From contig CM048591.1 in the NCBI GenBank assembly GCA_026413225.1, positions 74,426,052-74,490,051 on the forward strand: 64,000 bases of DNA, written 5' to 3'. The DNA comes from Otis tarda. Lineage: Eukaryota > Chordata > Aves > Otidiformes > Otididae. Shown piece after piece: positions 41,901 to 51,100 of this stretch. The stretch's first letter is position 1, and each line of letters opens with the position of its first letter. The notes beneath the pieces were generated by a model. It saw only the letters and a program-made list of their open reading frames with translations. It ran no database searches and had not been told where the DNA came from. The position numbers and the translations under genes are program-made.

Positions 41901-42530
41901 TTTTAATAAAGATGCATAAATATACATTAAAAATAATTTTTTAATTCTTGGCTCTGTATTAAGTCAGGTAGCAAGCACAGGTGGCTGGATAGAAGTGACA
42001 GAAAATTACATCTCTGCGAGCAGAAGATAATGGGAGTGGTGGTTTAGTTCCCTCCTGGGCTGAGCAGTAGATGTGGTTTCAGAGGAGAGCAAACATCATG
42101 ATTCTTCTAGGATATCTCTGCAGTTGCATGATACTCTGCACGCAGTTCCGGGTGCGGGAGTGAAGAGCTACAGGGAGCGCGGTGCTTCTCAAGATAGAAT
42201 TTCAGCACATGTTTTCTTCTTGCAATCAGTAGTGGTTCAGTGTTATGCCTTTCTTGTCAGTGGCTACTGTGTTGTGGAAATGAGATGTGCCAAACAATTT
42301 TGATGAAAACATTTGAGCTGTGATTCTTACATGCCTTGACTTCTCTGCCTGTTCTTACATAAAGATAAATGAAAACAATAAAGGTTTATGTTTTGTTTTT
42401 GTTTTTTATCTGCCAGCATCACCAGATAATCCAGCAGTACATGGTGACCCTAGAGAATCTCCTGTTTACGGCTGAACTGGACCACCACATACTGGCTGTG
42501 TTTCAGCAGTTCTGTGCTCTGCAGGCCTGA
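13818..42530 (+). CDS. NCBP1: NCBP1 (CBP80), large subunit of the nuclear cap-binding complex (whole gene, 23 coding exons)
   Basis: Twenty-three exons join to 2385 nt (794 codons plus stop) with all phases closed: 13818-13851, 14043-14128, 14864-14964, 16196-16352, 18322-18429, 18961-19082, 19596-19665, 21018-21233, 22258-22355, 23686-23749, 26880-26990, 28155-28219, 28953-29015, 30313-30387, 31435-31538, 32367-32489, 33718-33820, 35155-35248, 37763-37866, 38340-38454, 40896-41039, 41417-41530, 42417-42530. The product follows human CBP80 (790 residues) closely throughout. With NCBP2 (CBP20) it binds the m7G cap of nuclear RNA and links it to splicing, export, 3' processing and nonsense-mediated decay. 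The start ATG lies in CCCGCCATGTC and gives the basic N-terminus MSRRRHSDD. It is divergent from TSTD2 and convergent with XPA. Introns hold little else that I recognise, apart from a CR1 remnant and hairpins noted separately. Confidence 0.97.
16196..21233 (+). CDS. NCBP1: NCBP1 exons 4-8: first MIF4G (helical repeat) domain
   Basis: Residues 74-298. Landmarks are [21 protein letters not shown] in exon 4, [19 protein letters not shown] in exon 5, [20 protein letters not shown] in exon 6 and [20 protein letters not shown] in exon 8. This domain stacks helices in pairs. In CBP80 it contributes to the contact surfaces with CBP20 and partner proteins such as NELF-E and ALYREF (family knowledge). 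No break or frameshift is seen. Confidence 0.96.
17855..17934. repeat. Two adjacent hairpins in NCBP1 intron 4
   Basis: The first inverted repeat has 21-bp arms at 17855-17875 and 17882-17902, with 20 of 21 matches and a 6-nt loop. The second has perfect 11-bp arms at 17908-17918 (CTTATACAAAG) and 17924-17934, with a 5-nt loop. Together they span 80 nt. I do not recognise a known element. Confidence 0.85.
22258..31538 (+). CDS. NCBP1: NCBP1 exons 9-15: linker and second MIF4G-like domain
   Basis: Residues 299-491. Landmarks are [17 protein letters not shown] (exon 9), [12 protein letters not shown] (exon 10), [20 protein letters not shown] (exon 11), [17 protein letters not shown] (exons 12/13), [20 protein letters not shown] (exon 13), [14 protein letters not shown] (exon 14) and [12 protein letters not shown] (exon 15). 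Several exons are short (63-75 nt). The exon 11 donor is U12-like and is described separately. Intron 10 (23750-26879) is the longest, over 3 kb, and holds only a CR1 remnant that I can name. Confidence 0.95.
24175..24345 (+). mobile_element. Diverged CR1 3' fragment in NCBP1 intron 10
   Basis: The sequence follows the CR1 3' region: a gap-rich match to the 'aacactgg...ttgcccagagaggt' block, then 'ccctgagcaacctgct' and 'gactagatgg'. It lacks a clear TTCTATGA end. A 33-nt stretch in the middle (24241-24273) is reverse-complemented relative to the usual CR1 order. Confidence 0.6.
26991..28154 (+). other. NCBP1: U12-type (minor spliceosome) intron 11 of NCBP1
   Basis: The 5' splice site reads GTATCCTTT directly after CAAGTT, an exact match to the U12 donor consensus. 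Near the 3' end CCTTAAT at 28135-28141 matches the U12 branch-point core, with the branch adenosine about 14 nt before the AG at 28153-28154. That spacing is typical for U12 introns. The pyrimidine tract before the acceptor is weak, also as expected. The intron sits in phase 0 after residue 389. Confidence 0.88.
32367..42530 (+). CDS. NCBP1: NCBP1 exons 16-23: third MIF4G-like domain, coiled coil and C-terminus
   Basis: Residues 492-794. Landmarks are [20 protein letters not shown] (exon 16), [20 protein letters not shown] (exon 17), [20 protein letters not shown] (exon 19) and [20 protein letters not shown] (exon 21). The long helix around residues 650-715 is the projecting coiled coil of CBP80. 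Exon 21 opens with an Asp-rich run that is longer than in human. The last exon ends FQQFCALQA before TGA, as in mammals. Confidence 0.95.
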
Positions 42531-42860
42531 GGATTATTCACAGGCAGAGTCTTGTCTGCAGGACTTTAATGAATTTAATTTTTTTTTTTTAAATAGGAAA
42601 ACTTTACATGGGGATGGAAAACTTTTTGACTAAAACTGGCTTTCATGTGCTTCTATATAAAACAGTACAGTACTCTAACCAACAGCAAACTGTAAGCATC
42701 GTAAGCCTTACAAGATACGACTGATAGGGGATAGACGTAAAGGAAACTATGAATTCTTTTTGTTGTCTTTTAATTTGGTTTGACCCTTGACTTCATGATA
42801 GTATTTTTGTTTCTTCTCTGTTGTTTTTATAAAAATAAAAATCAGGCCAAAAAAAAAAAA
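42531..42860 (+). terminator. NCBP1: NCBP1 3' UTR and poly(A) signal
   Basis: The 3' UTR is short, about 310 nt. AATAAA lies at 42834-42839 after a T-rich stretch, followed by an A-rich tract beginning about 42849. I infer cleavage about 10-25 nt after the signal. Confidence 0.8.
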
Positions 42861-45800
42861 AAGAGAGAGAAAAAACAAACAAAAAAAAAACCTTAAGTGA
42901 TAGAATTTGTTACCTCTGCCTGGCCATTAAATCAACTGAGTTGCAGGAATGAGAGACACTTCATAGTGTTTTGTGAGTATGAAAGGGAATGCACCTTCTC
43001 AGTGAGCACTGCGGTAAGTTCTCTAGTACGGCACAGGAAACGTGGCTTAACTTTGGGCGTGTGAAACACTTGAGTTAAGCTTTCAATAGAGCGTATGGAT
43101 TTGTTTATTACCAGGCCAGCTAGATTTTCCCAGTTTTGAAAGAACATGGTTGTAATACAATTGAAATATGTTTTTAAAATGCATTGTCTAGTGTCTTATT
43201 ACAGTAGCTATAAACAATTGGTAGAGGAACCTCATGGACAGCTTCTGAAAAAGACAATCCTTTTTGCAGCGTGGTTGAAGAATCATGAACTGCTCCCAGC
43301 AGCAGTCTCCACTGATAGAGACAGTAAGCAAGAGCTGGTGGAACAAACTTTGGACTTCCGTACTGCAAGGCTTACCTGGGTGTTGGGAACTCTGGCCACA
43401 GATGCCGGGGAGAGGGAAGGGCAATGTTCAGCTTGTTCCTTTGTTTCAGCCAATAACTAGTTGGGCTGCCAAGCTTGCGCTGGGCTGGACCTGCAGGCCT
43501 GCAGCAATGCCGGAAATCTTTCTGGTAGAGACAGTGGATGAACCAAGCGCCCTGACCTCATCTGGCTTAGTAACAACTGCTTTGCGGTGGCTGCGTCTGC
43601 TGCCCTTCCCTTGCTTTAAAATGTGACAACAGCCCGTGGCTCCCACGTCTTCAGAAAGCGTTTTGATGCTAAATTAAGTGATATCTCACAGGAGACGTAA
43701 ACTGGGGAAACACAACCTGAAAACAGAGTAGCCTTAGTTTTGAGTTATGCAAACATTACCTAGATAAACGCCAAACCAGAGCGGTCTGGATCATGGTAAG
43801 CGGTGCTGAATGGCAAAGACACTGCCCTAGGTGCTCAGTCTGTTGGGGTGCAGTGTGTTTCCAGGCTGTTTATGGTCTCTTCATTTTGCAGATGGATGTT
43901 TAAAGAATTTCATACCCAGTGCTATGCAGTTTAAGCTTAGAAAGTTATCAGCTTTGAGTAATTTTGTTCCTGTACAAAATATTTTTTCAAGTATTATACC
44001 TAGTGATGCATTTCATCCGTACATTGACCAATTGACCTCCTGATGAAGTGAGGAGGGTAAAAACAGAACTTTTTACTTTGAATGTTGACGTAAGTTTGTG
44101 TGGCCTGCAGCAATCTGATATATCCTCATAGGTTTAGATCTGTTACTTCTGCTTTCTCTGCTTACATTTTCTGATTTGACTGATCTCACCATTCTTCCAG
44201 AGTATAGTGTTGATTGTTGTAAATTTGCTTTACGCAAGGATTTTGTCAGTCGTGCACAGACTTCTGCTTTGAATCTTTCTCTGTTAATGTTCTTGAGTAA
44301 TCAAATAGTTTTGGGTTTGTGGTTTTTTGTTTTTGTTTTGTTTTTTTTAAAGAAACATTTAATACTGTAGAGGTTTTAATTGGGGTTTAATAGTTTTTTC
44401 ACTGGCTCAGATCAATATCAGAGTTCTGATATTAACTAGTGATGAGGGTCTGACTGTAAATGTGACTTCTGTAAAACTGATAGTGCAGTTAAAACTTGCA
44501 AACCTGTAACTTCCTCTGAGCCTTGACAAATACGGGTGCTGGGGATCCAGTTGCAAATGCCTGAGCGTAATCCTGTGATTTAAAACCAAATAGCAATGTT
44601 TTTAAAAATTGATCTGACTTCCATGATGAGCATGGGCTCTGATGACATTTCTTGAGTCTGCTGGAAACCTTCCCCTGTTTGTAGGTGGCGTACACCTCAC
44701 TTGACTGGGAAACCGGTTGGATCTGTAGGAGAAAGAGCGCGCGAGGCGCTTGCATAGCGATACCAGCAGCTAACCGGAGAAACTTGGAACTGCTGAAGCA
44801 TGAGGTGGCGGATGGCATAAAGATGCTGTAGAAATGTGGTGTGGTTGGAAAATATGCACAATTAAAGACAAAAATAAATGAAGGTGAAGCAGGTTGTTCC
44901 TGGGAGTGTTTGTCCTTCCTATTTTGGGGGAGCCAGGGGGCAATGAAGCAAAGCAGGATTATGCTTGTGTTTAAATGCAGTTTTGTTTCCCCTGCACTGT
45001 TGTTGGTACCCTGACTCACGCACAAGCCTTCACGTCCTTGCGCTACCGGCTGATCTAACGCGCTTCCCCCACCCGCGCAGCCAAGCATGCATGCTGCTAG
45101 GTGCCCTGAGGGTGCTGATGTGGAAATTCTTCCTCTCCCTTGCCACCTGTCTTCTGGTGGCAGGCGAGGCAGGGGTGGCTGCTGCAGCCTGCCCAACAGG
45201 TAAGTGACTCAGCAGCCAGTGCCACCCACCTGCCCTGGGGAGGAATTTTGGGACCCAAGACAACGGCGGGTCATGGAATCATGGGGAGGAGGACTAACCT
45301 CCAGAAGCCATGCCAGGACATGCCTCCTACCCACCAGCCAACCCTACATGCCGCTTTCCTGGGCCTTGCAGGCCCCGAGTCCTCTGTGCTTGGTGGGAAG
45401 GCAGGTCTGTGAGGGCTGCCAACCTCTGGAGAAGGGAAGGCTTGTTAGTGGAACCACCATCCACTCTCCCAGACACCCCCTCTCCTCCTGTAACACTGCA
45501 GCTCTGCACGGCCACAGTGGCCCAGACTCCCCTAAGTTTCCGGCGTCTTCACTGAGACCTGCCCTATTTACAATGGGAAGCACATGTAGAGCTGCTGCCT
45601 ACAGCATGCTCCTTCAGCCATTTCCACCAGCATTCCACAACAGCTCTAGGAACCCAAGATTTGAAATCTGAGGAATTTGAACGTAAATCCAGCCTCTACT
45701 GGGTCATTTGGGTGCACACAGAGAGAGTTACCTTGGAATGCTACTTCCCCCTCCCCCCAAGAACAGGTATTTCCGCTTTTCATTTACAAACTGCTGACAA

Positions 45801-46340
45801 AGCTGATGATAGTAAAAATCACCTTGGTCTCTGGCCCAAAACTTGTTTAAAAAAAAAAAAAAAAAAAAGTAGCAGATGATAGATAGATGCACTTAGGGAC
45901 TCTCCCCTGCAAAACACGGTAGACATGTGTCAGAATCCCCCCAGGAGCATCTGCCTTTTCTTTGCAGAGAGAATTCTCCTTTAAGGGAGTTCAGACTCCA
46001 AAGCCAAGCAGAACTCCCCGTGACAGGTCTCCAACCACCACAGGCTCTGCTTTCTTGGCTGGTTCCCCTCTGCCCGCCCGTGACTAGTAACCAGACAACC
46101 ATTGGGACAAAATAAGGACCCCTCCTCCTCTCATGGAAGCAAACAAGTAGTGGGAAGCTCCCTTTAATTTCATCAGCATATAAAGCAGAATGAGGTATCA
46201 ATTTATCTTTTGGCCTACGAAGTACCGATTTATTGAACTGTTAAGAATTAGTTAAATTCTGCCCTAAGAGCTAGCTTAAAAGCTAAAGCTTACTGTTCTG
46301 TACAGACACAAGGAACATAACTCATAAAATTTCAAAACAC
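42861..46340. other. Intergenic region between NCBP1 and XPA (tail to tail)
   Basis: About 3.5 kb with no recognised gene. A 20-bp near-palindrome lies at 44414-44433 (9-bp arms, 2-nt centre). A poly(A) tract of about 20 lies near 45848-45868. A 199-codon minus-strand frame and a plus-strand signal-peptide-like exon overlap at about 44.5-45.2 kb; neither is supported by similarity I can name. Confidence 0.6.
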
Positions 46341-46428
46341 CTTGTTCATAATTAGGTTTTATTTGATTTTAATACAAAATACCATTTAAAAGATAATGAA
46401 ATTTAGGAAAAAAAAAAACAGATTAACA
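46341..46428 (-). terminator. XPA: XPA 3' UTR and poly(A) signal
   Basis: The minus strand has AATAAA at 46363-46358, about 65 nt after the XPA stop, giving a very short 3' UTR. A second AATAAA-like hexamer at about 46233-46228 could serve a longer form. Confidence 0.7.
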
Positions 46429-48131
46429 TCACATCTTCTCATAAGTTAATTCATGGCCACATACAGTACACATCTTTTTATATGTATCTTCATCAATGTT
46501 TTCTTCTGGTCCATACTCATGTTCATGGATCCTCGCTTCTTTCTTCCACAAACTACTCCTCACGGCACGGCGGAGTTCTGATGAGAAATACAAAAAAATT
46601 TTAAGATTTTAATAAATAATAGTTAATAAAACTCAAGCTAACAACCTTTCTGAGGACTACAGATAACAATCTGCTTCTGTAAATTCTGGGTGAGAATCTG
46701 CTGCTGCAAGAACAAGCTTTGACTTGCCTTGCAATCTTCACCTTGTTTGCATATTTTAAAAGGCTAAGAACAACGCTGACATGAGATCTCACAGGAGAAG
46801 ATTTTTCAATCTGGATTAAGTATGCGTTGCCTGCTGCTTTTTTTTTTCACACGAAGCCATTCAAAAGTATCCAAAGGGGTAGGTGGAATGCAGAGCAAAA
46901 GTTTTTATACAACACCTCATTGTTTTACACAGCCAAGGAAGAGTACTTTTCATTCAGGTCACAGTAAGCCTCCCAAATGACTTGGCACTCTCTAAGCTTT
47001 AAGCCCAACACTGTGAGTTGCCTCTGCAGCAGCCGCAGTGAAGTCAGCGGGTTTGCAAGAGAGCGCAGGCTGGCAGCTGAACCCAAGATATTATCCGGAT
47101 CTTGCAAGTGGGTGGCAAGCAGACCGAACAGCAAAATGTAGTCACGTTACGAGCCAAGCCATTCAGGCTGCAAACTTTGTCACGTTAAGGCCTGTACTTG
47201 CACGAAAGTCTGGCATCTCGGCTAGAGTCTGCTGCCAGTCCTCTGCGCTGAACATCAACGGTCAAGACGGGTTATTTGCAGTCTCACGTTCTGCCTCCAG
47301 ACAATACCAGAAGAGCCAGCTTGAGCTTTCTGCCTCTGTGAATGCTGACCCAAACGGAAGCACGGATGCTACGGGCAGCACAGACATCATGGTAAGCCAC
47401 ACCTCTTGCAAAGAAACAAACATGCAATTGTTTTTTTAATTACTGGCATGTCTGTGCTGAAAGCATTTTAAAAGTTCTATCCATATGATACTCTCCTAAA
47501 TACTACTTTTTTTTTCAGGAGAAAACAAGGATAATGAGCAGTAAAAAGAGCAGCTGGGAATACTGTGAACAGTGAAAAAAGGTATTTTCCATCTTCATTT
47601 ACAGTTGCTCCACCTGAAGGCATATATACGACAGAATTATAACCCCCTGCCACAAAAATCCACATTATGTCCATGTCAGGAAAAGCAATGGGAATCCTCT
47701 ATGGCACATTCTGGGTCATACCAAAAAAATTTTATACACATCGTAATGAACCGTCATGATTGATTTCCGTCACTTGCATCACGTCCATATCACAACAGGG
47801 TAATTCAGACTGGAAAGGACCTCAGAGCTCTGGTCTAACCCTCTGCCCAAAACAGTCAGCTATGAGGTCAGACCAGACTGCTGCAGGCTTACCCACGCAG
47901 CTCTTCAAAACCTCCATTTTACTACACTGAAGGTTTGCTAAATACCTTAGATGCAGAGACAAATTCAAATAGAACTGTGCTTTACTTCGAGTACTCCAGT
48001 ATCTAATCTTTACCTTTAACTTTCTTATCAAATTTCTTCTGTTTCATCTTCTCTCTGCTGTCACGGCGGAGTTCCTTTGCTTCTTGCAATGATTCTTCAC
48101 TACCCCAGACTTCAAGAGAACGCTTGATTAC
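46429..48131 (-). CDS. XPA: XPA exons 5-6: DNA-binding helix and TFIIH-interacting C-terminus
   Basis: Exon 5 (48131-48014) reads [20 protein letters not shown] and then a Lys/Arg-rich helix ending FDKKVK. Exon 6 (46577-46429) reads [20 protein letters not shown], then [17 protein letters not shown] and [11 protein letters not shown] before TGA at 46431-46429. The CTMCGHE-like Cys pair of the C-terminus, implicated in TFIIH contact, is kept (CTVCGHE). Confidence 0.95.
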
Positions 48132-51100
48132 CTACAGGATGAACATAATAGTGTTTTTTTTTCCCCTGAAATGATGAAAGTAAACTATTCTAACTCACAT
48201 ATTTTTTTCCCTACACATACACAAACCAACCCAATCTTGCCGCTGCCTCCCATCCGTCTCTTTTCTCCTGACCTGCAAACATGGCATTCCTTCCACAGCA
48301 AGCAGCAAAACTGATTTTCAGAATCAGCTACATGTAACTTATTCAGGGAAGTCAAACCTGGCTCAGATTTTGTGCATATTCCACTAAAGCAGTAGCATTC
48401 CTATAAAAGCAGCAAACAAGAAACGCTAAGAGCCCTGGAAAATCTACTTGCCTTTCTGCCCTCTGAGGGCACAGCTGCAAACAGGAGGCCACAGCTACAA
48501 AGGGCCACAGAGCAGCAGCTGCCCCAGGCATTTCAGAGTAGCACTGAAAGGCCACGCACTTCCATGACCCCCAATTGTGGAAACCACTGAGGCTGTGGTC
48601 CACAAACATCTTCAAAACACTCATGCTCCCTAACAAACACGACATTTTCATGAATTTGGACCACAGCTCGGTAACTAATTACACAAGCCACATATAATAT
48701 ACTTGGCTTTGATAAAATCATTCAGAAATCAAAACCAAAGTGATATCACTTTGGCTACCAAAGTTGTACGAAGGTAAAAAGAGGTCTGCAATATGCTAAC
48801 AGTTTCTGTACCTGTAGCTTTAAATAAAGTTTCATGTCACCCCATCGTGGATTATGAGGGTTTTTCTTCACAATGAATCTGAGCACTGGTTCCCTCTTGT
48901 CTAAGTCACAGTCTTTAAGCAGATATTCTTCTTTTGCTTCTGTCCTTGTTATTAGCTTATGTTTATCTTCAGCATCTCTGGAAGATGTAAAATAATGATG
49001 AGAAAGCTACACTCGAAAACCACATTATTAACATCTAAGTCTCCATCACTTCTAACATTCCTGAAATACAGGCAGCCCTCATACTCTCAGTTTTTATGTA
49101 TGCAAATAACTTCAGATTCCAACAACCTAGCTAAACTCCAGGACAAGTTTACTCAAATTAAGTTTTAAAATTCTCCCATTTGAGAAAACATAGGCTGAGA
49201 AGCCTGTTTTTCTAGAAGAGCTTTTATTTTCTTACCAAAGAGAGTAACTGAAACTTAAAAGGAGTATGAATAATTTTAGGTATCCACCTAACCCAGATGC
49301 AATTCAAGAGGACAAAAGTACAAGCCTGACACATGGTCAAGAGAGAAAGAACCTGTAATGTGAGACAGGTCAGATCACCTGAGAATATACACTCTCCATA
49401 TGCTTCTAGATCCCAGAAACAGATTAGCAACACAGACAGAACACTCGCTTCTAAAGGCAAAACAGGAGGGAGAGGAACTGTAAAAGCCCTTAAAAGACTT
49501 TAACTTTTACCAGACAGATAACGAAAAACTGTGTAACCACAGCAGCGTTTATGAGTTAATGAAAAAAAATTCCATTTACGCAATCCTGACTGAAGTACAA
49601 CTTGAATTGCTTGAGCCGGAACAACGTGCCAAACAGTTAAGTGCTAGCACTGGTCATCAAGGAAGTACTGCTGTAAATGCAGCTTTACCAGAATTCAAAG
49701 TTCACAGTAAAAGCTAATGCACCAAGGAACCTCTAACGTTCCACTGCAAGAGCTACTTAGTCTGAAAGAAAACCACTCCTAAAGCTCCAAGCCCTCTCAA
49801 CATCCCTTTTCCACCCATCTTAACTTCAAGAGAAAGCACTTTTGTCTGTAATGACTGTTAACTGCCTAACCACGTGCACACTCCTGACCGCTCCCCGTAG
49901 TAGGTGGGGAAGCTCCCAGAACAAACTCCTTGCCGCAATCTTCCCCACCCCCTCCCCATTCATTCACACACTCATGGGTGGTTGGCTGCTTTCAGAGCTG
50001 GCTTCATTGCCCTGGTTATCTTGATGGCTTTTCGAGCATTTTCTATGTTAGAGATAAGAGCGCAGAGACTGCCTTCTGCGCAAGGTCAAACTCCTGCTTA
50101 CCCTGCAGGCCAACCAGTAACCTCTCGTGGGGGTTCTGCCCTTTGGCTGCCACACTCCCAGCCCACTCGTGCTGACCAAAGTACTAACTTTACTCAGGTC
50201 AAGTCACTAGGGCAGCAAGTACTCTCCTAATCCCTGCTCTACTTCAGAAAGCAGACACCCTGTGTTCTACCAGTTTTTGAAACAGCTCCGGTCTGCAACC
50301 AGGCATCAATTTCCATGCTGACACATGCACTAAGTGCTCTCAAGACACAATGTTTCTATAATGTAACGTAAAAACCTACTGATGTCCCCTACCCTAGAAC
50401 AGGCTCCGGAAACAATGCTGTTCTTCAGTTCCATAACAGAAAATAGAGATTATCAGGCAACTTCCACTTACTTTTTTCAGTAAGTATTAAGTTACTGAAA
50501 AATGTTTTTGCTGTCGGCCTTTTTAATTCATCAGAATGACTGTAATTAACTAAATTATAGCAGGCAATCTTTACATAAAATAAGGCTTCCCTCTCCTGAT
50601 TATTTGTAATACCTGCAATTATCACATGTTGCCCAATCAAAGTGCTGCATTAGGTAGGAATCCATGAATTCTTTGCCACAGTCTCCACAGATGAGATAGT
50701 CAAATTCTAGCACAGGCGCTAATGGAAAGAAATTTTTTTTTTAAGGAACTACCATGTTAAAAACAAGCATCTCGAATTGGTATAACAGGCAATTTTACTA
50801 AAATTTACATTATAGTTCTTATAGTACTTGTACAGACTAGTATTTCAGTCCTCTATTCAAGTTTTCCAGAAAGATACAGTACAAATTCAAACCCGTTAAC
50901 ACGCAATCCCATCTCTGCTGGTGTATTTCGGTTCTTGCTGGAAGGTTCAACATTTGTTTCAACTTAGCCGCCATTAAAAAAAAAAAAATTCTCTGCATTT
51001 CCCCATGAAGTGCTTCATATCCCCTCCTACAAGTTCCTCTGTTCCAGCCCTACAAACTAAATCCTGCTTTACAGAGGATGTGCAGGCAGGAACGGGAGGA

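Noticed and set aside
45204-45671. 155-codon plus-strand frame
   Set aside because: It starts within a non-coding GC-rich stretch with a Pro/Ser-rich translation. Only its tail is mentioned, as a possible partner for the signal-peptide-like exon.
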